Below the pieces are notes generated by a model. It had not been told where the DNA came from. It did no database searches and saw only the letters and a list, made by a program, of their open reading frames with translations. The position numbers were made by a program, and so were the translations under genes. DNA of 64,000 nt from Earliella scabrosa (Eukaryota; Basidiomycota; Agaricomycetes; Polyporales; Polyporaceae), in assembly GCA_022605405.1 (NCBI GenBank), contig JABYQQ010000024.1, forward strand, positions 62,001-126,000, written 5' to 3'. How positions within the stretch are numbered: the first letter of the stretch is position 1; every line of letters begins with the position of its first letter. Positions 21,256-33,567 of the stretch are shown here, in pieces.

Positions 21256-24200
21256 ATGGCATCCCGAGACAGCAGCATCCCCACCTCGAGCCGAGATCCA
21301 CCTACCGCTCAGCTCATTGCTGATGCCTCGGATTTTGTCAGCCAGATTCATTACTCTCACGCCCAACGCCCACCGGCTGGTTCTTCGGCTCGACAAAGCT
21401 GGGATCTCCATTTCACACAATGCTGCAAGAATCTTGCGAAGATCCTCGCCCTTGCCGCATTCGACGAGCTTCCCGCATTCGCGATCGGCACGATCTGGGA
21501 GTATAATAAATTGTACTACTCCCGGACGGCCGTGGTCGATGCGGAAGCAATTCGCCCCGCTGAAGATGAGAGGCACCCTGCCCTGGACCCGTCGAACCAC
21601 CGCCGCTTGCGTTACCGACCCAACGAGCGCGGCATCGTCCGGGTGCTGCCGCAGGAGGAGATGAGAAATGTTTGGTGGGAGCGCGAAGTTGAGGGTGCGT
21701 CATCCCCGCTCGTCCTCTCGGACCTTCACGCTCAGCTGCGCTTAGCCTCGGATGAGCGCGACAGCGCGATGGAGCCACAAGATGAGCCCGGACCGTCCAG
21801 GCGAGAGGAGGAATACGAGTCGTCGTCCGGAGAACCCGAGGTCGATGCGGCTGACATCGAAAAACCCGAGCTCCACGCGGCCGACATCGAAGAACCCGAG
21901 GTCGACACGGCCGACATCGAAGAACCCGAGGTCGACGCGGCCGACATCGAAGAACCCGAGGTCGACGCGGCCGACATCGATGAAGACGAGGTCGATGCGG
22001 CCGACATCGATGAAGACGAGGTCGACGAACTCGACGAAGACGACCCCATGTCTGAACCCGCTCGCGGGCGCAAACGCGCCCGCAGTGACCTCTCATCGCA
22101 GTCCGAGGGCCGCTCTCGATCGCGCCGACGACGCTCTACGCCGCCGGCCGCCGGTTCAGAGACCCCGGCAGTGGCCGAGGAGGACACTTTGTATCTCCCG
22201 ATGGAATCATTCCCCCCAGTGGTGCCCATCGTAAGTGCTCTATCGTGCTGATTCTGCGGGCTCTAAGTTGCGAGCCGCATTTCCGACAGGCGGCGGGCTA
22301 CGGATGCGAGAGCTGCCGGAAGGCGCGGACCGTCTGCGAGGTTAACCTCACCACAGGGCAGACATGCACGCGTTGTAAGCAGTCCAAGATCCGCTGCTCG
22401 TTCCGACAGGTCGCGTCGAAGCCGCTTCGCACATACTTGATGTGGCGGATCTGGAAGCTCGGCGAACGCGGTCACAGCGCATGCCGTTTCCTCCCCGCGC
22501 ATTTCAAGTTGCCGGGGGCGGCACCCCCGGATTGGTGGATCGACTTGACCGTGGAGAAGCCCGCGTCGACATCCACCGGCAAGAGCGCGGCGTCTCGCCA
22601 CCGCGCTCGCTCCGTCGGCCTCACGTCGTCCCGGCGGCGATCCAAGACACCGGCAACGCGACCTGTCGCCGCCAGTCGTAGATCGCGGGCGCGCTCGCAA
22701 TCTGCATCGTCCGACCGGGCCGCCGTCGCCGTGCACCCATCCGCAAGAGCCGATGCCGGAGATTCGTCGCCACCATCTGGCGAAGACGACTCGGTCAAGC
22801 AGCTGCCGGTCCGCCAAACGCGCAGCCGCAAGGGCAAGGAGCGCGAGGTCCCGCGTCCGCCCAGCGACGAGAGCACTGCGTCGCACCTGCTAGCGGCAAT
22901 GCGCATTTCATCGCGGACTGCAAGTCCGCCCCCTCCACGCTCCGAACCAACGCCACCAGCAGCCCCCGCGCCTCCCAGCACCCAGCTGCAGGAGTCCTCG
23001 TCTTCCGAAGGCACTGCACCGGCGTTGGAAGAGCCCCGCCTGCAGGGTCGCATCGTGCGCCGAGTTCGTACGGGGCGACCTCAATTACTCATCCATTCCG
23101 AGGGCCTGACACAAAGTCCGAAGCCGCCGCCGGCAGAGGACATTGAAGGGCAGCTCTCGGCGGCCACAGCTGCCGGGGACGGGACCGGAATCGAGGCGAT
23201 GGACGGGAATGCGCGGCAGGTTCTCCGCGTTCCGACAGTGGACGGTAGGGCGATATTCCTCCCATTTCTATCCGCGCAACTGACGTGCTCATTCCCGCAG
23301 ATTCATGGCGCAGTCTCCCGGCCCTTGACGCCACGTCGTCGGACACTATGCTCGAGGTATCTGGCCTCGACTACATGTTCGCGCCGCCGGCTAACTATGT
23401 CATGCCTCGGAACTGGCAGGCCCTCGCCCGCGCCGCTGCTCGTCCGGACCCGATGGTCAACGCCGCCGTTTGGTCCCGCGATCCACCGCCCGTCCCTGGC
23501 ACAGCGTTCCGCATCGGTCCTGCGACATCCCGCAGCCTGGAGCATCTTCGCGACCAATTGCGCCGCCTGGACCACCTCCGTCCCACATTCCAGAATGCAG
23601 CCGCTGAAGCCGAACAGCTCGCCCGGCATATCCATAACGCTCGACTCGCTGCTTCCACGCAGATCGCAGAGACCGAGGACCCCGACGCCGCAATTCGCAT
23701 CCTGCTGACGGAACATGAGGAACTTGCTGCCCAAAGCCGGCGCTGTGCGCAACTCATTGCAGACGTCGCGACATCGCTTTCCGCGGTTACTGAGGCGTTC
23801 GGCCAGCTTCCGGCAATTCCTGTCGATGGCCGCGCAGTTGCGGAGCTGCAAGACCTGGTCCACCAGCTGCGCGCCCTCTACGGCGAGACTTGGCAGCGCT
23901 TCGATGCCCTCCGGGAAGACATTCGCCCGGTGCGCGAGGAGCTCCATCGTCTGCGCGTCGACTACCAGCAAGCCATCGAGATGGTCGAGCAAGTTCCAGC
24001 CGCCGCTGCGGAGTCCGTGCAACCGGTGGTTGACCGGCTCTACGACCGAGTTTCCAAGGGGATCGAGCAAATCGGCGACAGTGTCCGGAAGTCCCTCGGA
24101 CAGCTCGCACAGGCACTCGATGATGTCACGTTGCACGCGGAGGACAGGGTTCGCCTTGTCAACGCTCTTTGGAAACCGCTGTCCGACGCAATGACCGAAG

Positions 24201-24637
24201 CGGGCCAGATTCGCGGCACGTTTCCTCGTCCGTCATCTCCTCCGGCGCGGCTCTCCGATCTCATCGCTCGCCTCGAGAGGGTGGAGGCCGAACTCAAGCC
24301 CAATTCCCCTCCCCTCCAGCTCGCCGTCGATGACCTCGTTCAGCGCGTGCGGCGATTGGAGCTTGCCTCCACTGGTCATCAGCCCGAGGATGCCCAGGGC
24401 AGTGAGCCGCGACCGAGAGACATCGCCGCTGCTCTGGCTCATCTTCGAAGCCGTGTCGAGCATCTGGAAGAACATCCCGCCGGTGAGTCCATAGACGGGC
24501 GTCGGGCGGATGTTCGGGATTATCTACGCGAGTTCGGACTCGGGCCCGAGGAGCTGACTCGGCTCGGGCGATCGACCATCGCACGCGGCACGCAGTTCAC
24601 CTTCCCCGGTCACGATTTCGGCATGTCGCATTCATAA
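21256..24637 (+). CDS. Zn2Cys6 coiled-coil protein of the KDZ island
   Basis: Exons 21256-22230, 22290-23244 and 23301-24637 total 3267 nt (1088 residues) with no frame problem; the donors are GTAAGT and GTAGGG. Residues about 1-180 are globular. About 185-260 hold an acidic tandem repeat. Residues 331-361 form a complete binuclear zinc cluster, C-x2-C-x6-C-x9-C-x2-C-x6-C (CESCRKARTVC then CTRCKQSKIRC). A long Ser/Arg/Pro-rich disordered region follows. From about residue 690 there is extended alpha-helical, coiled-coil-like sequence (EHLRDQLRRLDHLR, LRALYGETWQRFDALREDI). Zn2Cys6 clusters are fungal DNA-binding modules, so site-specific DNA binding with coiled-coil dimerisation is inferred. 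The context points to a regulator or end-binding partner of the transposase rather than a host metabolic regulator. Confidence 0.85.
21830..22030 (+). repeat. 33-bp in-frame acidic tandem repeat
   Basis: About six copies of a unit coding for EVDAADIEEPE-type 11-mers inside the Zn2Cys6 coiled-coil gene. The last copies drift to DEDEVDAADI. The unit is divisible by three, so copy-number change would keep the frame. Confidence 0.9.
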
Positions 24638-24746
24638 TTCGGACTCTCTATGTAATATACCGTGTCATTGTTACTCCGTCGTTCGAATGAATGGGAGACA
24701 GCCTGCAGTTGCCTCCGCTTACACCAAGTCCGTATCCGCGCAGCGT

Positions 24747-27700
24747 CTACCTGCGACCTCCGCGCGATGACCGAGTCTGGCGCCCGCCTTTGGCCGGTGG
24801 AGGCTGGCCGACTCGTCCCGCATCGTCTCGCCCGTCTTGCTCATTAGTCGGCACTGGAACGCGACTGCGAGTGCGCCGCCCGATGCCCTCAGTCGCCATG
24901 TCCGCGGCTGCGGTCGCCGCTGTGACTGTCTCACTTCGAGCGCGTTTCCGACTGTTGCGCGTCGGACGAGATGGTCCCGGCTCTCCTTCATTCAATGTCG
25001 GTAGATCCTTCGCAGGCTGCGCAGTACGCGACGACCCTGATTCCGCGTGCTCGTCCTTCTGTTTCGAGGATTTCGAGCGCGCAGCCGGTGGGTTCCCCGC
25101 CAGCACGTCCGCGGGGTTCCCCGAGTTATCCGACGCCGCGGTCGCCCCCGGCTCTGCTCCGGTGCGGGCGCGGAGTGGGCGCGCGGCAGGAGGACGATGC
25201 TTGACTGAAGTGCAGACTTCCAACAGCTCTTCCTGAAGCTGGAAGTCCATCGTCGAAGTCGCGAAGAAGGACGGCAGATCCGCGGGAAGGTCGTCCGGAT
25301 CTTCAATCGTCTGCACACGCATGAGGTCCCGCAGGAGGAGACCCATGGTGAGACAATAGCGTTGGGCCACCTCCGCCGATGTCGGCCTTTGCGGGCCGGC
25401 TTTCAACCATTCCACTACACGGCCGAGGGCACCCGACTGCTCGTGAAGTGTCCTCGGGAGATGGGAGGATGACATCGACCAAGTCGCAAACTTCACAGGG
25501 TCTCTTCCAGTGACCTTGACGTCTTGAATCAACTGCACAAAGACTGTCAATACGCGAACCGGGCTGCGAGCGTGCCGACACTCACCAACGGATGAAGCCG
25601 GTCGAGCATCTCGCGGAACGCGTTCTGCTCGCTCAACGCATGGAGGAACTGGAAACGAGCGTCACCGGTGTTTGCAACGCCGCCAGGGCAGGTGGGCATG
25701 GGTGTATGCGAGGACTTCGCCTTCTCCTTTCCTTTCGCCCGCCTCCGTGAGCTAGTGGGTTGCGGAGGGAGCTCCGGGTCGGGCTGCAGCTGCGAGGTTG
25801 AGGCGGATAGCCTCGGGCTTGGCTCGCGGTCGCCTCTCCGGCCACCTATCGTGCTCTTTGACCGCGATGGTGGGGCGCGTTCGAAGCCCATGTGTAGGTC
25901 GCGGGTCTCGGTTGCATCGTCTTCTGCGTCGGCTTCGTCTTCGTCGGACGGCGTGCCCGCTATCGTGGACTCTACGGCGGCAAGATCTTCGTCCAGGTCC
26001 TCGTCCTCAAGTCCGTCGCCATCGTCTGAAGACGAGCCGTCGCCTTGGAGCTCCTTCCATCCCTCGTCGTCGGAGTCCGACGCCTCGGACTTGCTCCACT
26101 CCGCCTCCGCCTCCTCCTCCACGCGTTTCTTCTTCTTACCCTTGCCACCGGCCTTCGCTGCACGCTTACCATTCCCTCCAGCCGCCCGAACCGCCTTCTT
26201 CGCCTTCCCCAGCTCGCGGGTATACTCCTGAGTCGCCTTCTCTAGGCGCGTGAGGGCAGCTCGCTTGTCCGAACGCCCCCGCCCACTCCGCGCGTTCGCT
26301 GCACGCCTCGCAATGTCTTCGATGTCCGACGCGTCAACATCGGGACCGTAATCGTAACTGCGCGCGTTGTCGTCCGCGGGACTCTTGGCCGGCTTCACCG
26401 CCGAGGGCTGTGGGTTCCGGTAGACCGCGTCCTGGATGGTCGCATGGTCTCCCGTCCCGTCGCGATACGCAGACAAACGGAACCGACGAGGTTCCTCGTC
26501 AAGGCCATGGGCAGCGGGGTTCTCCATCCTGACGACGTGATCCAGAAAGAGCTGAAGGTGTTCGGCCGGCATGTGCTCAGGGTCGTACAGTAGAACACCC
26601 TCAGGGAGCATTCCAGGAGCGAAAAACTTGTCGGGTTGCTCCTTGAAGAGTGCCCACGGCTGACGGCGGAGTGACTCCTTGCCACCGGCCCACTCTAGAA
26701 GATTCTCAGCGTCACACAGCGCGGTTGTACCGGTTATTGACTCACGGTGGTGTATGGACATGTACTCCCGAATGATGGCCTTGCATGTCTTGGTGGACAG
26801 GGAGTTGCCCTGAGCGTCGCGATTGAAAAGTATGGGCGTTCCGTCGTCATACCTCTCGAAGACGATGTTGGGCTTGGAGCTCTTCTTTTTCAGCGTCTCG
26901 TGCAGCTCGGTGGTCTTCTCGGTACTCTTCGCGGGATTGATGATACCGGGGAAGAACGCCCAGAAGTTCTCGCGGAACTCGGCATCCCAGCTCTTCATGT
27001 CTCGAAACAGCGGCACCTCGGGGTTTTGCTTATGCAGCATCTGCGACACGTCGTAGCTGGGGCTTGTCAGTATCAAGGCTCAAGGCGAGGTGTGGATAGA
27101 CAACTCACACGACCCCTCGAAACTCGCCCTCTTTGTCCTCAAAGAGACCGTACATGAACAAAGCGACCTTGCATTGGTCCCAGAACATCTCGCAAACCGC
27201 GCGCATCCAGGATAACGCGCGCCGTTCGGCGATTCTGCAACACAGTGGGGTCATTAGTTTCAGCGGATTCGGGAATTGCATATGGTCACTAACTCGGGTT
27301 TGTACTCGTCGTCGGGACCGACTTCATTGAACTTGTGGCACAATGCTATCCACTTCTTGCGCGCTTCGTCGCTGAGGTTCTCCCACATGCGCGTCCATGT
27401 CTCATTCCATATCTGATGTAGCATGGGTCGGACTCGGAGGTGTCTGCAATTCGCGACGGAATGAACGTACCTTGATGTAGTGATCCGATGTCTCCTCCAC
27501 CTCCTCTGCTACCGCCGCCTTGATCTTCTCGGCTTCCGCAAGCGCGAATACTCGCTTCGGCGTGTAGTGCTGTACAATTCTCCTGGGCAACCGAGTCTTC
27601 TTCCCTTGCCGGCTGTTCTGCAAAAAGTTCGTGACTTTCTGCGGATGAAGCGGTCAACAGCGTCAATATCTTGAGAGAGCCTGAGTGTGGGAGGACTCGC

Positions 27701-27915
27701 AGCCGCTGGACGCAGGACGGCCATCTCACCTTGAAGATACAAATTTCGGCGTACTTGTCATCTTCGCGCAGGTTGCGCATCGTCATCAGATGTCTAGTCA
27801 TCCGAAGACGATAGGCCTCCTTGTCTCCATGGGGAGTCTGACGATACGAGTACAAGTGCTCCTCGAGATACGTCTTTTCAGCCTTGGTGAGAAACGAAGG
27901 ATCTTGGACCGGCAT
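24747..27915 (-). CDS. Large KDZ-island protein of unknown function
   Basis: At least six exons read from ATG 27915 (MPVQDPSFLTKAEK): 27730-27915, 27471-27638, about 27301-27416, about 27115-27240, about 25579-27060 and 24747-25528. Donors include GTGAGA, GTACGT, GTTAGT and GTGAGT, and all joins keep the frame. The first 200 residues are helical and Trp-rich (TWTRMWENLSDEARKKWIAL), vaguely HMG-box-like. A globular domain follows (FRENFWAFFPGIINP to EEPRRFRLSAYRDG). The middle is a Lys-rich and acidic disordered region. The C-terminal part is helical (EWLKAGPQRPTSAEVAQRYC) and ends in a basic tail. I do not recognise the family. It is divergent from the TET/JBP gene, and placement between that gene and the Zn2Cys6 gene suggests an element-encoded nuclear protein. 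Confidence 0.75.
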
Positions 27916-28222
27916 TGGAATGTTAAGTTGAGAGGATTTATCAGGACTGGGACGGCAGGGCCGTAGAGATGGAGTAGCTTGAAGGTCATGATGCAGCACG
28001 CTGGATTTTTATTGCGTTCCTGTACTCCATCGCACTGACTCAACGTGCAGACCGACCTAAGTCGAACAGATTGACGCCAGGGCGTATGCCCACATTGGGT
28101 AATGATCAATGCAGTGCCTCAGATAGCCTCATGGCCGCCTCGTGTGCAACCTCGCAGAACACGATTGTACTGCGCTCTTGCTCGCACAACGACCCGTCCT
28201 TACCTATCTGCTCACACTCCCA
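27916..28222. promoter_or_regulatory. Divergent promoter of the TET/JBP gene and its neighbour
   Basis: About 307 bp separates the two ATGs, 27915 (-) and 28223 (+). Both 5' ends must lie here, which suggests joint regulation of the dioxygenase and the large unknown protein. No specific operator was recognised. Confidence 0.55.
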
Positions 28223-29538
28223 ATGTCGAACCCCGGCGAGAAGCGCGAGATGATCGCCCACTTCATATGCAAGTTGTATGAATACTACTTACACGTTCAG
28301 ACCGCCGCAACTGCGGGCAGCGAGACGATGGTGGCCCTCCCCGATCCGCCCATCAATATCAGCACCATTCTGGTCGAAGAAAGTCATGCGGTGGCGGCCC
28401 AACTGGCACGCGCAGTGCGGAACAAATGTGCGATATGCTGGGTAATCTGATTTCAACCAACATCCGGAACTAACGAATTTCCAGACGTGGTCACCTGGAA
28501 GGCCGACGAGTATGCGGCGGCCCTCAAAAAAACCGCCGTAGGCTCCAAAGACTACGAGGACAATCTCCTGCGCAAGTTCCCGCCGCTAGGAGATGTCAAC
28601 GACGTTTTGAGAGGAGAACTCCCGTTGAAGACCGTCCGAAAGTCTGCTGTATTTGCAGATTGCGAAGACAATCTCCTCGCGTGGAGTCTGCCCGGAATTC
28701 TCTCCGGGCGCATTCAGGTACGCCCCATCGCAGGTTACAGTTCGATCGTCCCGCTGACACCAGCCCCAGAATATCCTCATGCGTTCCACTCTGATGATCG
28801 AGAGTCATCTCACCCGCGACCGCAACGCCGGAAGTGCCGCCGACGTCAGAGGTTGGCGCAAGGCGGCGCGTTTCTTCGCGCCGGATGGTGCGATCACGCC
28901 TGGCCAGGTGTTTTTGGGCCCTGCTTGGTTTCCTCCAGGACACGGGGTGAGTCCGCCAAGCCGCGAGACAGTGCTTGCATTGATTTCCCGTGCCGCAGCC
29001 TCCTAGATATCCCATCATCGTCCTCTCCCCGACCAGATCCCCGGAGGCTCGGGATTGGATGGAGAGTATGCAGGAGGTCGGTGGCATCTTGGACGGCATT
29101 CTCGCGGTCGCGCATCCCGAGCAATACGAAGCCGGCCGGGAAGTCTTCCGCCGCTTGTACGCGGACGATCCTGCGAGTCGTCGGATTGCGGACCAGTGGC
29201 CCTCCGTCATGCATGCCCTGCATGTAATCGCGAATCGGGAGAGCATATACCATCGGGACACCAACGGGCGGCCGCAGTGGTATGACCTCTTGGCGACTGT
29301 GGGCACGTACGGCGAGACGGGCGTGTTATCGATGCGCACTCTCGGAGTGAGCGTGCCGTACGATTCGGGCTCGGTCGGGCTAGTCTGCAGTCGGGTAGTC
29401 TCGCACGGGGTGCCTGCGGTGGTCCCCGACCGAGTCTGCTATGCATGGTTGATGCGGGAGGACGTGCTCGCGAGCCTCGGCGTGAGCGCGCCGGGCTGGT
29501 CGCAGGGGGGCCGGCGGGTGAACCGGTTTGATTCGTAG
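28223..29538 (+). CDS. TET/JBP-family 2-oxoglutarate/Fe(II) dioxygenase
   Basis: The family oxidises the methyl group of 5-methylcytosine (TET) or thymine (JBP) in DNA, using Fe(II), 2-oxoglutarate and O2. Exons 28223-28427, 28485-28717, 28770-28946 and 28999-29538 total 1155 nt, 384 residues, all in frame. The catalytic fold is in the last exon. ANRESIYHRDTNG supplies the HxD iron ligands (about His290 and Asp292). The distal ligand is about His341 in SRVVSHGV. DRVCYAWLMR (about Arg350 or Arg358) supplies the 2OG-binding arginine. PPGHGPPRYPI and WYDLLATVGTYGE also match fungal TET/JBP proteins as I recall them. The N-terminal 200 residues are helical and typical of the stand-alone fungal form. 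All expected catalytic residues are present, so it looks active. It sits directly upstream of the KDZ transposase. Substrate is inferred, not shown. Confidence 0.85.
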
Positions 29539-29649
29539 CACTCTGTATCCAACTCTCTCGTCAACATCCTCCATCTCTACGTCGTGCGCTCGCCCGAAAT
29601 CGACCCTGTCCTCCTCGCCGCATTCTACTCTCTAGTCAACGCGCCGATA

Positions 29650-32600
29650 ATGGTTGGGCATCGAGGGCCGAAGCCTCAAGGCCGCTTCAAGGAGCTAACC
29701 GCCGATGTGCGCGAAACGCGCCGAGGCACTCAGACAGTCGTCAAGCGAGTGCGCACGGAATACGTTCAAGACTCCCGGTCGGGTCTCCCGACACCTCCTC
29801 CTGCTCATCGTGCCGGCGATCAGACGATGCAGGGACCAAGTCAGTTTGCGGACGACCGATTCAACGAAATCCGAGCGCCGTCGGAGACCCCACGGAAAGG
29901 CAAGGTGAGCGGGTTTCGCGAGTCTCATGGTGGGCTCGGGTCGAACGGCATCGACAGTCTCAGAATGACTACCAACGCGAATTCCTCACGGTTCGCGACA
30001 AGTACCTCGCCATCGACCTTGAGCGCGAATCGCCGCCCTCTTCCGGAGTCGGAAGCTGCGGACATCCCGCGGTTTGGCGCTGCGTCACCTGCATTCGGAC
30101 GCCATCGTATTGCACAGCCTGTCTCAGGAGCAGCCACGAGTTCCTGCCGCTTCACCGCGTCCAGTTCTGGGAGGGGTCGTACTTTCGGAACGCATGGCTA
30201 CGGCAAGTCGGAGTCCGGATCCACTGCGGGCACGGCGGACTATCCTGCCCGAACCCAGATGCCGACGACGGTTGCCCCGCGGGCCAACAGTCCGCAGACC
30301 TCGCTGCATGGGACGATGACACTCTCCTCGATGAAGAGGAGGTTCCCGGTGAGAGCCTGTTCTTTGTCGAGGAAGAGTTGGGTGACCTGGAGGACGAGGA
30401 CGGGGAGGTCGACGTTTTGCTGGTTGATGAGGATGGAGAACCCGACGGCGTGGCGATCGCAGACCTTCCGGACTTTGAGCGGCATGACACACACCTTCCC
30501 GCCGCGGGAAACATTGTCGGGTCGGACCGGATGGTTTGCGTCGTGGATATCAACGGTGTGCACGAGCTGCCGATTGTGTTCTGCCGATGTGCGAACGCCG
30601 AACGAGACGATATCCAGCTCCTACGGCTCGGCTTGTATCCCGCGTCCATACACCGGCCTCGAACTGCATTCACCATCCGCGTCCTCGACGACTTCCTTCT
30701 CGAGAACCGCGAGTGCCATACATCGGCACGAAACTATTTCAATAAACTCCGCAGGACGACCAACGCGGCCTTCCCCCACATTGTTCCGGTAGGTCGCTCC
30801 GCCTCGCTTCGATGGCCCGAGCTGACAGACGTTGCAGGATCGCTACAAAGAGCTGTTGCGGCTCTCCCGCCAATGGCGCAACCTGCAGATGCGGAAGCGT
30901 GCCGGCTTTGGCCATCGTACCGACCCGATCAAGCCGGGAGACCTCGCGATAAGATGTCCGGCCTGCCCCGATCCCGAACTCAATCTGCCGTCCGACTGGC
31001 AGGACGATGAGCAGCAGTACGTGCACCCGAACCGGACGACCCTGCCGCGCTGATGTATCATATACTTACAGATGGAAGTATATCCGCTCGGTCGTCCTCG
31101 ACGGTAATTTCTCCGCGCAGCACAGGCGCATGAAAAATCCCGAGGATGACGTTGCCTTCGCGGATGGCCATTGCTTCATGGTTGAAGATGCCCCGTACAA
31201 GGCGCATCTGAAGGCGGCAAAGGAGTTCAAGGAGGTGCGAGGCTCACCCAGCACTGCGGCGCATGACTGACGCATCCAGTGCAGGATAACACCTGTAACG
31301 ATCACCGTGCGGTGTTGACATCGAAAATGGAGCGCGGAAATCTCGAGGCCACCGGAATAGGTGCGGCGGCATGCTCCCGCCACGGATTCTTCAGTCCGCA
31401 TACCTGCGTGGACTTTGATAAAGGAGAGGGGTGCGTCACGGACTCCGCTGCCTCCTCGCGTTGCGCCCTCCGACTGACTCATGACCGGCCAGTCAACGGC
31501 ACATGGATTACGCGACCAATTGGGTCTTGGCCTTCCTGAACGGGATTGCGACGGTGCTCCTTCTCTACGACATAATGTGCCAGTACTGCGTCCGTTTGCG
31601 CGACCGGTTTGAGCAGAGCCCACACCTACACTGGCCCCCGGGAATAAAGCTCCTGCGGGGCATCGGTCAGTTTCATGTACACGGTCATCTTCCGCGATGC
31701 TTCGCCCGATATTCAGCAAACTTCATCAAATTTATCGGCGTGCAGGACGGGGAGATTTTGGAGACCCTCTGGGCCCGTTTGAACGAGATCGCGGGGAGCA
31801 CGCGCGGAATGTCGTCGGCACATCGGCGGGAGGTAATCGACGATCATATGAACGACTCTAATTGGATGAAATTGACGCGAATGGGTGAGTGGATCGATGG
31901 ATGAGTGGTGCGGCTACTAAACGACGCACAGTCCATGCGCTCAGTCGGAAATGGCGCCGGGTTTGCAAGGAGCTGCGTCCAGCCGTGGAGGCTTTCGATC
32001 TTCTAACCCGAGCGGCCGGCCCCGAACTCGTAGCGACATGGACCGCCGATGCCGAGGCAGCGGATGCCACTCGCGACGAAAACATCGAAGCCATGGATAT
32101 TTATGACATACATAAGAAGCCTCGTGAGTCGAAATGATAATGGCCCCGGAAGACAGCCGCTAACTGACCGAAGTCCCGACGCGGAAGGACGTACAAGCAC
32201 TCCTGGTCGAAGAGGAGATGCTCGAGGCTCCCGATCAGGGCAGCAGTGCTGCTGAGTGGATTTCCGACGGCCTCCGTGTCGAACAGAGAAAGTACGTACA
32301 CTCTATGTCCAATGAACTCCGACCTAACGGTGCCCGTGCAGGCTGACTGTCGCATTCGCCGCCCGTACACTCAACTTGTCGACGGATGGCAAGAACCGGC
32401 TCAGCCTCGCCCAGCAAAGGCAGAAGCTGACCGCGGCCATCGCGTCGTTCCATCGCGCAGCGCAGGAGCACCTTCCCTCCGGACTCTTCGGGGCCTCGCT
32501 CGGCCTCTCTGTCGATCCGACCGACCTCGGGGCTGAATGGGACGCTTTCGGTGAAAGCGAAGCCGACGCCGCGGAAACTGCCCCGGACGACGATGTGCTT

Positions 32601-33423
32601 GCCCCGGAACGTCAGGCCATCGCGTTACCATCCACCCTTGGTCTGCTCTTTTTACGAAGTCACGACCTGCTGCATCTCGCCGTGAAGGAGCGGCAGCTGA
32701 GACAAGGGCAGATGAATGATGCGCTCCAGGGGATCCGCACGGCCATCGGGTACAAGTCTCTGTTGTATCGCACCAAGATCCGGAAGGCACCGTCATATCG
32801 TGCGAAGCTGCGAAGCTTTGACGATGTTCACGTTGCGGATGAATCCGTGCGGAAGCACGTACGCATCTACATGCAGGCTCGGAAGGCGCTGGAAAGACTT
32901 TACGATGCAGGGCGGCCTGATGAGGCCGCAGAACGGGATACGCTCATGGCAAAGTACCGTCCGATCCTCAAGACCGACTTGAAGGTGGAGACCGCAATCA
33001 TCGAGGCGTTCACCGGCGGGTTGCGAGACAAAGCTTCGGCCTGGTTCTGGCACTTGGAAGATAACGAGGCGGCCAAAGGGAGTGGATGGATGAGCGGACG
33101 TGAGTTGTCTGGCCGTCCGTGTTCTTGCCTTCGGGTGCTGCACCGACTGACTCTCACTGTCACCCTAAGTGCGACGGATGCTCTGGCTGCGCGCGTATGC
33201 CCGCAAGCAGCGATGGGAGGAAGAGGAAATTATTGTCCGGTTTGAGATGGACTGTACCGAGCGGTTCTTCCGTCGGTATGCCGACAGATGGCGAACTTGG
33301 GGTGGCAGCGGGCTCTCGGTCGGTCACGCTTGCTATGCGGCGAAACAGCGGGGGATGTGGCTGGGCCTTGCAGATCATGCATCCCGGTCTTTCTCGCATG
33401 TTCTGGCTGTCGTTAAACCGTAG
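29650..33423 (+). CDS. KDZ-superfamily DDE transposase with CxC2 cluster
   Basis: Ten exons (29650-29904, 29964-30788, 30838-31016, 31072-31234, 31285-31430, 31493-31884, 31932-32123, 32174-32291, 32342-33099, 33170-33423) total 3282 nt, an uninterrupted 1093 residues. The N-terminus is basic (ETRRGTQTVVKRVRTEYVQD). Residues about 117-145 form a cysteine cluster of the KDZ-associated CxC2 type (WRCVTCIRTPSYCTACLRSS, then PLHRVQFW). Catalytic candidates are Asp430 in VVLDGNFSAQHRR, Asp549 in LLLYDIMCQY and Glu610/Glu613 in QDGEILETLW. Flanking family hallmarks are MDYATNWVLA, GQFHVHGHLPRC and a C-terminal region with LPSTLGLLFL and RQGQMNDALQGIRTAIGYK. It would cut and paste the element in the nucleus. 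The first ATG is chosen; the open frame begins slightly upstream with a non-ATG codon. The intact frame and introns suggest a young copy. Confidence 0.9.
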
Positions 33424-33489
33424 ATTTATCCTGTACATGTACGGACGCTGTCTTGCGAAAGTCAATCCCAGCAAACCCAACCAATGTGA

Positions 33490-33512
33490 CGTCCGTGACG
33501 TCACAATGGCAC
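33490..33512. promoter_or_regulatory. TGACGTCA palindrome near the small island gene
   Basis: Two neighbouring GTGACGTC motifs, the second a perfect TGACGTCA 8-mer, lie about 60-80 bp upstream of the ATG at 33568. This is the CRE/ATF-type bZIP site. It may be a promoter element of the small downstream gene; function is inferred from the motif alone. Confidence 0.4.
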
Positions 33513-33567
33513 CGCAAAGCCGAACCCGATCAGCGAATGTCTTCGCCAATACCCTCCACCACACGAA

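Noticed and set aside
21413..22229. Two long minus-strand frames (Arg/Pro-rich and Ser-rich) opposite the Zn2Cys6 coiled-coil gene
   Set aside because: Shadows of the acidic tandem repeat; low complexity mirrors the 33-bp unit and the sense frame has better splice and domain support.
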